From: JAODBQ01 sp038213195
Lineage (GTDB): Bacteria; Actinomycetota; Acidimicrobiia; Acidimicrobiales; Ilumatobacteraceae
DNA: 6,024 nucleotides
Direction of reading: 5' to 3'
Assembly (NCBI GenBank): GCA_038213195.1
Contig: JBBQTN010000289.1
Location: forward strand, 1 to 6,024
Each line of letters starts with the position of its first letter. Position 1 is the stretch's first letter. The position numbers were made by a program, and so were the translations under genes. Below the pieces are notes generated by a model. The model saw only the letters and a list, made by a program, of their open reading frames with translations, had not been told where the DNA came from and searched no databases. Shown here one piece after another: positions 1-5,129 of the stretch.

Positions 1-362
1 CCCGGGACGCTGACGAGAACGGTCCCCGGCTCGTCCTCCGGCTCGATCCGCTTACCGCTTCCGGCCCCGCCAAGAGCATCGGTCCCCGCCTCGAGCCACG
101 GAAACGTCGTCGGCTCGGTCGCCGCCGGGTCGGGCGAAGCGGTCGCCGCCTCGCGCCACGGAACCGCCGTCGGCTCGGTCGCCGGCCGGACCAGCGGATC
201 GTTCGCCGCGATCGGTTCGGGCGAATCGATGGCCGGCTGGACCGGCCGCTCGGTCTGGTCGATCCCGGTCGCGATGTCCGTCGGCGCCTCGGTCGCGGCC
301 GGGTCGGGCGAATCGGTCGCCGGCTCGCTCTCGTGTTCAGGTTCGGGTTCAGGTTGGGTCAT
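1..362 (-). CDS. N-terminal part of a Pro/Ala/Glu/Thr-rich protein, truncated by the window edge
   Basis: Read on the minus strand, an ATG at 362-360 opens a frame that stays open for 120 codons to base 1 and continues out of the window. A good Shine-Dalgarno-like AGAGG lies about 5 bases upstream of the ATG (AGAGGTGCAG then ATG), which supports the start. The product begins MTQPEPEPEHESEP and is acidic, low-complexity and likely disordered, with no signal peptide or membrane segment. It is built from degenerate repeats: residues 61-80 and 81-100 are tandem 20-residue units that both begin ATEPT and carry PW-x-EA (positions 68-72 and 88-92). The piece SPDPAATE occurs at 18-25 and again at 76-83. 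From about residue 113 the sequence changes to GTVLVSVP, which may be the first strand of a folded domain. Function is unknown: a disordered N-terminal tail ahead of an unseen domain is all that can be inferred. Confidence 0.72.
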   Translation of the reverse strand, partial: MTQPEPEPEHESEPATDSPDPAATEAPTDIATGIDQTERPVQPAIDSPEPIAANDPLVRPATEPTAVPWREAATASPDPAATEPTTFPWLEAGTDALGGAGSGKRIEPEDEPGTVLVSVP

Positions 363-461
363 CTGCACCTCTGGGTCCCGGCCTTGCGTCCTCGGCGTGG
401 CGCCTGCCACGAGAAGCCGGCGACCGGTCGAGCATCGCCCAACTCTCGCGCACCCGTTCTC

Positions 462-467
462 TACGAT
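462..467 (+). promoter_or_regulatory. -10 element of a leaderless promoter for the RecB-like nuclease gene
   Basis: The hexamer TACGAT matches the actinobacterial -10 consensus TAnnnT. It ends exactly 6 bases before the ATG at 474, so initiation at the usual distance would fall on the A of the start codon. No Shine-Dalgarno sequence precedes the ATG. No convincing -35 box is visible. Confidence 0.6.
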
Positions 468-473
468 GAACTC

Positions 474-1304
474 ATGCTCACGGTGCCGACAAGCCTGTCG
501 CCCTCACGGGTCGAGGCGTTCACCTCGTGCCCGATGGCGTTCCGCTTCGCCAGCATCGAGCGCATCCCGGAGCCGCCGAGCATCCACGCCACGAAGGGTT
601 CACTCGTGCACCGCGTGCTGGAGCTGCTGTTCGTCAACCCCCAGCACCGCCGCACGGCGGCAGACGCGAGGCTGGCCTACCAACAGGCCTGCGTCGAGTA
701 CCGCGCCGACCCGGAGTTCATCCTGCTGCACCTCGACGTCGAGCAGCAGGATGCGTTCTTCGCCGACGCGTGGTCGCTGGTCGAGGCGTACTACCGCATG
801 GAGGATCCGGGCTCGATCCGCGAGATCGGCATCGAGCTGCGGCTCGAGGCCCAGGTCGGCTCGCTGTCATTGCGCGGCATCATCGACCGGTTGGAGCTCG
901 ACGGCGATGGTCGTCTCGTCGTCACCGACTACAAGACGGGCAGGCCGCCCGGCCTGCGCTACGAGCAGAGCCGGCTGTCGGGCGTCCACTTCTACTCGTT
1001 CCTGTGCGAGCAGGTGCTCGGTCAGCGGCCGGCGGCGATCCGGTTGATGTACCTACGCGACGGCGAGACCATAACCGCTACCCCGTCCGAGCAGTCGGTG
1101 CGGTTCATCAGCACCCGCACCAACGCAGTGTGGAAGGCCGTCGAGCGGGCCTGCCTCACCGACAGCTTCCAGGCGCGCCCGGGCGGGCTGTGCAAGACCT
1201 GCGCGTACCAACCGTGGTGCCCCGCGTTCGGTGGAGATCCTGCGCTCGCCGCCACCGAGGCGGCCGTGCGCTTCGGAATGGTCGGCGAACCCGTCGCGGT
1301 GTGA
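474..1304 (+). CDS. Stand-alone RecB-family PD-(D/E)XK nuclease with Fe-S-type cysteines
   Basis: The 276-residue product matches the PDDEXK_1 / RecB-family exonuclease group related to the nuclease domains of AddB, RecB and Cas4. Members act on DNA ends in repair or recombination. An N-terminal SPSRVEAFTSCPMAF segment carries Cys19 of the putative Fe-S site. The nuclease core follows: GSLVH with His46, then GIIDRLE with Asp138, then TDYKTG with Asp152 and Lys154 as the (D/E)xK pair, then Gln165 and Tyr174 in the following helix. The C-terminus has CKTCAYQPWC, giving Cys240, Cys243 and Cys249. With Cys19 this is the C-x(n)-CxxCxxxxxC arrangement that binds a 4Fe-4S cluster in AddB/Cas4-type nucleases. 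The length fits the free-standing actinobacterial proteins; there is no helicase domain. The frame is open further upstream (from 333), but that part is not protein-like and a promoter sits directly before 474. Its last bases overlap the next gene. Physiological substrate is unknown. Confidence 0.88.
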   Translation: MLTVPTSLSPSRVEAFTSCPMAFRFASIERIPEPPSIHATKGSLVHRVLELLFVNPQHRRTAADARLAYQQACVEYRADPEFILLHLDVEQQDAFFADAWSLVEAYYRMEDPGSIREIGIELRLEAQVGSLSLRGIIDRLELDGDGRLVVTDYKTGRPPGLRYEQSRLSGVHFYSFLCEQVLGQRPAAIRLMYLRDGETITATPSEQSVRFISTRTNAVWKAVERACLTDSFQARPGGLCKTCAYQPWCPAFGGDPALAATEAAVRFGMVGEPVAV

Positions 1305-1843
1305 ACGCCCTGGCCGGCGCGGTCCACCAGTTCGATCGGATCGTCGACGGCTGGCTGGAGCACGCCCGCGGCAATCGGGTGGCCGACACGGTGTTCTCCG
1401 CCGCGAGCGACCTCGGCGACTTCAGCCTGATCTGGCACCTGATCGCCACAGGGCGGGGCACGGTCAGTGACCGCGACGCCGAGCAGTCGTTGCTGTTCGT
1501 CGGGCTGCTCGGCGCCGAGAGCCTGATCGTCAACCAGGGTTTCAAGCGGCTCGTCCGGCGGCGCCGCCCGAGCGTGACGGGTGACCCGCGCTTCGTCGTA
1601 CGCAGGCCGTCGACGTCGAGCTTTCCGAGCGGCCACGCCTCCGCCGCGTTCTTCGCGGCGACCGTCCTCACTGCGCGAGACGGTGCGCTGGTCGCGCCCG
1701 TGTGGTTCGGTCTCGCCGCCGTCATCGCCACGAGCCGCGCCTTCGTGCGCATCCACCACCCCTCCGATGTCGTCGGTGGCGCGTTGGTCGGAGCCGCCCT
1801 CGGACAGCTCGCCCTGGCATTGCTGCGGCTGCGCCGGCGCTGA
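1301..1843 (+). CDS. PAP2-family membrane phosphatase
   Basis: The 180-residue protein carries all three signature motifs of the PAP2 / lipid phosphatase superfamily. Motif 1 is K-x6-RP (Lys82 to Arg89-Pro90), motif 2 is PSGH (109-112), and motif 3 is SR-x5-H-x3-D (Ser145-Arg146, His152, Asp156). In the family, His152 is the nucleophile, His112 the acid/base residue, and the basic residues hold the phosphate. Such enzymes dephosphorylate lipid phosphates such as phosphatidate or undecaprenyl pyrophosphate. Hydrophobic stretches near 63-78, 113-124, 129-144 and 157-176 suggest about four membrane segments, fewer than the six of larger members. The start is GTG, overlapping the upstream TGA in the string GTGA, so translation is probably coupled to the nuclease gene. 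The frame is open upstream of 1301, but that part shadows the nuclease. The protein ends in RLRRR, a positive-inside tail. A phosphatidate phosphatase role would fit the acyltransferase that follows, but the substrate cannot be read from sequence. Confidence 0.9.
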   Translation: MNALAGAVHQFDRIVDGWLEHARGNRVADTVFSAASDLGDFSLIWHLIATGRGTVSDRDAEQSLLFVGLLGAESLIVNQGFKRLVRRRRPSVTGDPRFVVRRPSTSSFPSGHASAAFFAATVLTARDGALVAPVWFGLAAVIATSRAFVRIHHPSDVVGGALVGAALGQLALALLRLRRR

Positions 1844-1863
1844 TCGCAGTCGCGCCCGATCCT

Positions 1864-1885
1864 CGGCCGCGCACCGCCGCGGCCG
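1864..1885 (+). terminator. GC hairpin after the nuclease-PAP2 unit, possible terminator
   Basis: A perfect 8-bp inverted repeat (CGGCCGCG, six-base loop, CGCGGCCG) starts 20 bases after the PAP2 stop codon and precedes the promoter of the next gene. There is no T-tract. Hairpins of this kind often stand in for U-tailed terminators in high-GC actinobacteria, but GC-rich sequence also produces such stems by chance. Confidence 0.35.
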
Positions 1886-1918
1886 GTCCGCACCGCCGGC
1901 GCGAGAGGGTCACGGCAC

Positions 1919-1924
1919 TAGCCT
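1919..1924 (+). promoter_or_regulatory. -10 element of a leaderless promoter for the WS/DGAT gene
   Basis: TAGCCT fits TAnnnT and ends 6 bases before the ATG at 1931, the same geometry as at 462-467. There is no Shine-Dalgarno sequence before the ATG. This supports both the start choice and transcription independent of the PAP2 gene. Confidence 0.5.
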
Positions 1925-1930
1925 CCGCAA

Positions 1931-3346
1931 ATGCCCGACCTGGCGAACTTCGACCGGAAGATGAGCGACGCCGAGGGCTTGATGTGGCGGCTCGAGAGCG
2001 ACCCGTTCCTGTCGAGTTCGTTCTCCAACATCACCGTCCTCGACCGCACGCCGGACATGGACAGGGTGCTGCGTCGGTTCGACCGCATGGCGGACGCCTT
2101 CCCGCGTCTGCGCCATCGTGTCCAGCCCGCTCCGGCGAACGTCCGCGCCCCGGTGTGGGTCGACGATCCGAACTTCGATCTGCGCTTCCACGTCCGCCAC
2201 ATCGCCCTGCCCAAGCCCGGCACGATGCGTCAGCTGCTCGACATCGGCGCGTTGATCGCCTCCGACCCGTTCGACCGCGCCCGTCCGCTCTGGCAGTTCG
2301 TCGTGGTCGACGGTCTGCGCGGAGGCAAGTCGGCACTGATCGAGAAGATGCATCACGCGATCATCGACGGCGAAGGCGGCATCCAGCTGTCGCTGCAGTA
2401 CCTCGACTTCTCGCGCGATGCCCCCGATCCGCCGCCCGTCGAGCGCCTCCCCGAGGCCGAGCAGGCGCCGCAGCCACCCAGCCTCGGTGCGGAGATCGTG
2501 CGCACGATGTTCTCGAACAGCATCCGCATGCCGCTCGGCATTGTCCGCCAGCTGCGCGACTTCCTCGCCGATCCGTCCAGCCTGCCGCACAACGGCGTCG
2601 CCGCCGCCGACACCGTGCGCAGCGTGATCGCCCAGCTCACCGACACCGACAAGGCCAAGTCGCCGCTGTGGAGCGAACGCTCGATCAGCCGGCGGATCGA
2701 GGTGCTGCGCGCCCCGTTCGGGGCGACCCGGGACGCTGCGCGCCGGCTCGGCGGCACGCTCAACACTGCGTTCCTGACCGCCGCTGCGCAGGCCGCCGGC
2801 GCGTATCACGACCGGCTCGGACACCCGGTGGAGACGCTTCGCTCGAGCATGGCGATCAGCACCCGCACCGAGGCGTCCGGGGCCAACGCGTTCACGCTGG
2901 CGAGGTTCCTCGTCCCGACCTCACCGATGCCCGTCGCAGAGCGGTTCAGGATGATCGAGGATTCGGCCAAGGCGGCCCGTGGGGGCAGCGGTGCGTCGCT
3001 CGACACGCTGGCCGTCGTCGCTGCGGCGCTGCCGACGGCGCTGATCACCCGCTTGGCCCGACAGCTGGCACAGACCGTCGATTTCGCCACCAGCAACGTG
3101 CGCGGCTCGCCGATCCCGATGTACTTCGCCGGCGCCCAGCTGCTCGAGAACTACCCGGTCGGACCGCTCGCGGGCGTGGCGTTCAACCTCACCCTGCTCA
3201 GCTACAACCACAGCCTCGACATGGGTCTGAACATCGACGCTGCTGCCGTCGCTGATCCCGCGCTCCTCCAGAAGTGCCTGGTGCGGGCGTTCAAGGACCT
3301 TGCCGCCGCCGGGACCTCGCCGCCGTTGCCGGCGAGGCTGCGCTGA
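1931..3346 (+). CDS. WS/DGAT-type wax ester synthase / acyl-CoA:diacylglycerol acyltransferase
   Basis: The 471-residue protein has the length and organisation of bacterial WS/DGAT enzymes. These transfer the acyl group of acyl-CoA to diacylglycerol or a fatty alcohol to form storage lipid at the membrane or lipid-droplet surface. It opens with the usual MSDAEGLMWRLE block (11-22). PLW is at 119-121, and the catalytic HHxxxDG motif is complete as HHAIIDG (141-147), with His142 the expected base. The C-terminal half shows the SNVxG loop (SNVRG, 388-392), GPLAGVAFN (411-419) and the closing YNHSLDMGLNID block (425-436). The family usually has Pro in NVPG; here it is Arg391. Residues 165-185 form a Pro/Glu-rich linker between the two halves. 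Other family members are diverged and non-TAG-forming, so wax ester versus triacylglycerol specificity is open. The upstream PAP2 phosphatase could supply diacylglycerol, which is inference from position alone. Confidence 0.93.
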   Translation: MPDLANFDRKMSDAEGLMWRLESDPFLSSSFSNITVLDRTPDMDRVLRRFDRMADAFPRLRHRVQPAPANVRAPVWVDDPNFDLRFHVRHIALPKPGTMRQLLDIGALIASDPFDRARPLWQFVVVDGLRGGKSALIEKMHHAIIDGEGGIQLSLQYLDFSRDAPDPPPVERLPEAEQAPQPPSLGAEIVRTMFSNSIRMPLGIVRQLRDFLADPSSLPHNGVAAADTVRSVIAQLTDTDKAKSPLWSERSISRRIEVLRAPFGATRDAARRLGGTLNTAFLTAAAQAAGAYHDRLGHPVETLRSSMAISTRTEASGANAFTLARFLVPTSPMPVAERFRMIEDSAKAARGGSGASLDTLAVVAAALPTALITRLARQLAQTVDFATSNVRGSPIPMYFAGAQLLENYPVGPLAGVAFNLTLLSYNHSLDMGLNIDAAAVADPALLQKCLVRAFKDLAAAGTSPPLPARLR

Positions 3347-3347
3347 T

Positions 3348-3372
3348 CACCGGCGCGTGACTCGCCGTGGTG
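3348..3372. terminator. Imperfect hairpin between convergent genes, possible bidirectional terminator
   Basis: CACCGGCG (3348-3355) can pair with CGCCGTGGTG (3363-3372) around a seven-base loop, with a two-base bulge. It occupies most of the 52-base gap between the stop of the acyltransferase (3346) and the stop of the minus-strand small gene (3399), the right place for a shared terminator. There is no T-tract. Confidence 0.35.
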
Positions 3373-3398
3373 GTGGACCGCTCAGTGCGTGCCGTCGA

Positions 3399-3596
3399 TC
3401 AGACCGGCGCGCCCTCGGCCTTCGCCGATGCGGCGCCGTCGACGGACATCGCCGGCATCGTCAGCAGCGAACGCACGTCGAGCAGCACGTCGGTGATCTC
3501 TCCCGACGACACCAGCTCGCGCGACATCATCTGTCCCAGCGCCTTGTCGATGATCGTCAGCGCTTCGTGGATGACGGCTTCGTGGGTGTCGATCAT
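3399..3596 (-). CDS. Small helical protein of unknown function (65 aa)
   Basis: The minus-strand frame encodes MIDTHEAVIHEALTIID... and ends at a TGA at 3401-3399. I do not recognise the family. Codons are strongly G/C-ending, as in neighbouring real genes. The first 50 residues look like two or three amphipathic helices (His/Glu/Ile-rich at 4-17, a Leu-rich stretch near 40-46), and the last 15 are Ala/Gly/Glu-rich and likely disordered. There are no Cys residues, signal peptide or membrane segment. An earlier in-frame ATG at 3665 would add 23 residues of poor coding character. I prefer 3596 because a -10-like TACGAT (3669-3664) overlaps that earlier ATG, and an AGGAGG (3613-3608) lies 11 bases before the chosen start. 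The gene is divergent from the SDR pseudogene and convergent with the acyltransferase. Function unknown. Confidence 0.65.
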   Translation of the reverse strand: MIDTHEAVIHEALTIIDKALGQMMSRELVSSGEITDVLLDVRSLLTMPAMSVDGAASAKAEGAPV

Positions 3597-3607
3597 CGGG
3601 GGTGTCG

Positions 3608-3613
3608 CCTCCT
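3608..3613 (-). promoter_or_regulatory. Shine-Dalgarno sequence of the 65-aa gene
   Basis: Read on the minus strand this is AGGAGG, a full match to the anti-Shine-Dalgarno complement, 11 bases before the ATG at 3596. The spacing is a little long. It is one of only two clear Shine-Dalgarno sites in the window and decides the start at 3596 over the ATG at 3665. Confidence 0.5.
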
Positions 3614-3663
3614 CGGTCGGGCCTGAACGAGACCGTAGCTGTTCGTCGGCTCCTCGGACTCGC

Positions 3664-3669
3664 ATCGTA
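3664..3669 (-). promoter_or_regulatory. -10-like element for the 65-aa gene
   Basis: On the minus strand the hexamer reads TACGAT, identical to the -10 at 462-467. Initiation would fall near 3657, giving a leader of about 60 bases that contains the AGGAGG. It lies 30 bases from the plus-strand -10 at 3700-3705, so the two genes would share a compact divergent promoter region. Confidence 0.4.
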
Positions 3670-3699
3670 CCGGCCCCATTCGCCCACCGCTCCGAGCCC

Positions 3700-3705
3700 T
3701 ACCAT
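3700..3705 (+). promoter_or_regulatory. -10 element of a leaderless promoter for the SDR pseudogene
   Basis: TACCAT fits TAnnnT and ends 7 bases before the ATG at 3713. No Shine-Dalgarno sequence is present. The promoter therefore looks preserved although the gene it drives is broken. It would still serve the 93-aa gene at 4266. Confidence 0.5.
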
Positions 3706-3712
3706 CGGCGGC

Positions 3713-4266
3713 ATGGAGCTCGCCGGCAAGCATTTGTTCGTCACCGGTGCCGCTGGGGGGATCGGCGGCGGGCTGGCCGAGCGGTTCAACGCCGAGGGCG
3801 CGAACGTCGTTGCCGCTGACCTGGACGCGGCCGGCGCCGCCGCGCTCGCTCGCGGCGAGGGCTACTTCTGCTCGACCGCCTCGGCCGCCGGGTTGCTCAG
3901 CCAGATCGGTTCAGCGCCCGACACGCTCACCAAGCATGCAGCGTGGGGTTCGCCGAGTGGATGTCGATCACCTACGGCGACCAGGGCGTGCGGGTCAGCT
4001 GCCTGTGCCCGCAGGGCGTGCACGCGAACATGCTGAAGAAGGGCGACGACCCGGCCTCCGGGATCTCCACCGCCGTGGTCCGCTCAGCCGGCAGGGTGCT
4101 CGAACCGGCCGAGGTCGCCGACGTGGCGGTGCAGGTGATCCGCGACGAGACGGTCCTGATCCTGCCGCACCCGGAGGTGCTCACCTACCTGCAACGCAGG
4201 ACGGGCGACCGCGACCGCTGGCTCGCCGGGATGCGCAGGCTCCAGGCGAGGATGGCCAATCCCTGA
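3713..4266 (+). pseudogene. Short-chain dehydrogenase/reductase, broken by deletion, active-site change and frameshift
   Basis: The N-terminus is a normal SDR Rossmann start: LFVTGAAGGIG carries TGxxxGIG at residues 11-18, and VVAADLD has Asp36 at the end of strand 2, an NAD-preferring pattern. Nine residues later the text jumps to LARGEGYFCSTASAAG, the strand that carries the catalytic Ser (Ser57). Asp36 and the YxxxK site are only 34 residues apart, against roughly 115 in intact SDRs. About 80 residues, including the NNAG strand, are missing, apparently in frame. The YxxxK motif reads DTLTK: the Tyr position is Asp70 (GAC at 3920-3922, one base from TAC) while Lys74 remains. At about 3942 one G is lacking, so HAA is followed by the +1-shifted GFAEWMSITYGDQGVRVSCLCPQGV, which runs to the TGA at 4264-4266. 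Each lesion alone should abolish or cripple activity. The original was a classical oxidoreductase of about 260 residues with unknown substrate. The frameshift and Asp could in principle be sequencing errors; the deletion cannot be so explained. Confidence 0.85.
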
Positions 4267-4547
4267 TGCCGGCGCCGGACTGGGCGGCCGCTGAGGAGCT
4301 GGCACAGCTCGGTCTGCGCGCCGGTGAGCCGGTGCGGTTCCGCAAGTTCGAAGGTGGACGGTGGTGGACCGGGCGGATGTCGTCGGTGGCCGCCGACGGC
4401 AGCTTCACGATCTACGACAGCGACGGCGCAGCGCGCAGCCTCCGCCCGGAACGCCTCGAGGTCCGTCGCCCCGCCGCCCGCGGACGGTTGACGTGGCAGG
4501 TGCTCAGCGACGTCGCGGTCACGTGGGAGCAGCTCGAGCTGTGGTGA
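4266..4547 (+). CDS. Small hypothetical protein with a likely Tudor/SH3-like barrel (93 aa)
   Basis: The ATG shares its A with the TGA of the SDR frame (TGATG), so this gene was probably translationally coupled to the dehydrogenase. The product starts with a short helix (APDWAAAEELAQLGL, 3-17). A strand-rich stretch follows: GEPVRFRKFEGGRWWTGRM (20-38), DGSFTIYDSDGAARSLRPERLEV (44-66). The pattern of turn-separated short strands with paired Trp33-Trp34 and a DSDG turn resembles a Tudor/SH3-like barrel. The tail WQVLSDVAVTWEQLELW (77-93) is aromatic. I do not recognise a named family, and no catalytic residues stand out. Codon use matches the neighbours. With the SDR dead, it may persist on its own merit or be in early decay. 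The frame is open far upstream, but that part is a shadow of the SDR. Confidence 0.7.
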   Translation: MPAPDWAAAEELAQLGLRAGEPVRFRKFEGGRWWTGRMSSVAADGSFTIYDSDGAARSLRPERLEVRRPAARGRLTWQVLSDVAVTWEQLELW

Positions 4548-4565
4548 CCGCCACCGTGGAGCCGT

Positions 4566-4866
4566 CGTGAATCGTCCGTGACGATTCACGAAAGGCCGAC
4601 CCGCAGGACCCCGGTCCGGTGGCGAATCGTCACGGACGATTCACGAAGAAACGGGGGCCGAACCTCAGGACCCCGGTCCGGTGGCGACTCGTCACGGACG
4701 ATTCACGAAGGAACGGGGGGCGAACCGCAGGACCCCGGTCCGGTGGCGAATCGTCACGGACGATTCACGAAGGAACAGGGGCCGATCCGCGGCCATCTCG
4801 CCGCGGTGAATCGTCACTGACGATTCACGAGGGATTGTCACTGACGATCACGAGGGAACGGGGGCC
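4566..4866. repeat. Array of palindromic repeats with a 62-bp unit
   Basis: A 19-25-bp near-perfect palindrome (core arm GAATCGTC, three-base centre, arm GACGATTC) occurs at 4566-4590, 4624-4642, 4686-4704, 4748-4766 and 4806-4828. A degenerate sixth copy is near 4834-4851. Core-to-core steps are 55, 62, 62 and 60 bases, then about 30. Copy 1 has the longest perfect arms (11 bp, CGTGAATCGTC) and copy 5 has 10 bp. Copy 3 has one arm mismatch (GACTCGTC). Between copies 1-2, 2-3 and 3-4 lies a second palindrome, GGACCCCGGTCC, at 4606-4617, 4668-4679 and 4730-4741, in a spacer that also repeats (ACGGGGGCCGAACC-like). Because spacers are conserved, this is not a CRISPR array. The repeat reads through in several frames, creating spurious protein-like reading frames that I do not annotate. 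Possible roles are REP/BIME-like elements, stacked terminators after the 4547 stop, or a multi-site protein-binding region. Confidence 0.9.
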
Positions 4867-4916
4867 GGGGCTGATCCCCGGGTCCGGCTTCCCGGCGAGA
4901 CGGCTCGCCGGAGCCG
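4865..4916. terminator. Two adjacent GC-rich hairpins, possible terminator region
   Basis: CCGGGG (4865-4870) pairs with CCCCGG (4876-4881) around CTGAT. Immediately after, CCGGCGAG (4892-4899) pairs perfectly with CTCGCCGG (4904-4911) around ACGG, and the stem extends to about 12 bp with two bulged bases (4885-4916). They lie downstream of the repeat array and in the gap between convergent genes, so they could terminate either strand. There is no T-tract. Confidence 0.35.
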
Positions 4917-4941
4917 CGGAACGGCCGCTCGACAGCGTCCG

Positions 4942-5127
4942 CGCATCGCCGGACGACTCGATCCGTCCGACGAGTACGTGCACGAGCTCGGTCCCGAGTC
5001 GAACTTCGACGCGAGCATGTACATCAGGCAGGCCGGCGACGACCCTCAGCGAGTACCTCGACCAGATCGTCGACGGCGCACCGGTCGGCCTCGCCGAGCG
5101 GCCGCGGCAAGCGCAGCCGGCGGGATC
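4942..5127 (+). pseudogene. Probable remnant of a decayed gene
   Basis: In one plus-strand frame, bases 4957-5028 read LDPSDEYVHELGPESN followed by FDASMYIRQ. This closely resembles, from memory, the N-terminal LGPE-x-NFNESMY block of uncharacterised actinobacterial proteins grouped under DUF7064/DUF7065. That frame then turns into Arg/Pro-rich nonsense, while the next frame (about 5048-5112) reads LSEYLDQIVDGAPVGLAERP, also protein-like. There is no start with a ribosome site or -10 element, and no frame is coding throughout. I interpret this as fragments of one or two genes left after deletion and frameshift, comparable with the neighbouring SDR. The family assignment rests on about 20 residues and is tentative. 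Confidence 0.4.
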
Positions 5128-5129
5128 GG

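Noticed and set aside
229..1047. Long plus-strand Ser/Arg-rich frame across the left end
   Set aside because: It is a shadow of the minus-strand Pro/Glu-rich gene and of the nuclease gene. The composition is typical of wrong-frame high-GC sequence.
1910..2824. 304-codon minus-strand frame opposite the acyltransferase
   Set aside because: It is antisense to a clearly recognised WS/DGAT gene with an intact motif set. The open frame follows from high GC and third-position bias.
4578..4820. Coding frames through the repeat array giving RTIHEGT / NRHGRFTK-like repetitive peptides
   Set aside because: The same peptide pattern appears in more than one frame because the DNA palindrome is repeated. 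There are no start signals and codon composition is unlike the neighbouring genes.
4566..4866. CRISPR array
   Set aside because: The sequences between palindromes are themselves conserved and contain a second palindrome, the palindromes vary in length and arm sequence, and no cas genes are present. The Cas4-like motifs of the nuclease at 474 are shared with the general RecB/AddB nuclease family.
4865..5129. tRNA or other structured RNA gene in the gap
   Set aside because: The hairpins at 4865-4916 do not form a cloverleaf; no T-loop GTTCRANNC or CCA end is visible.
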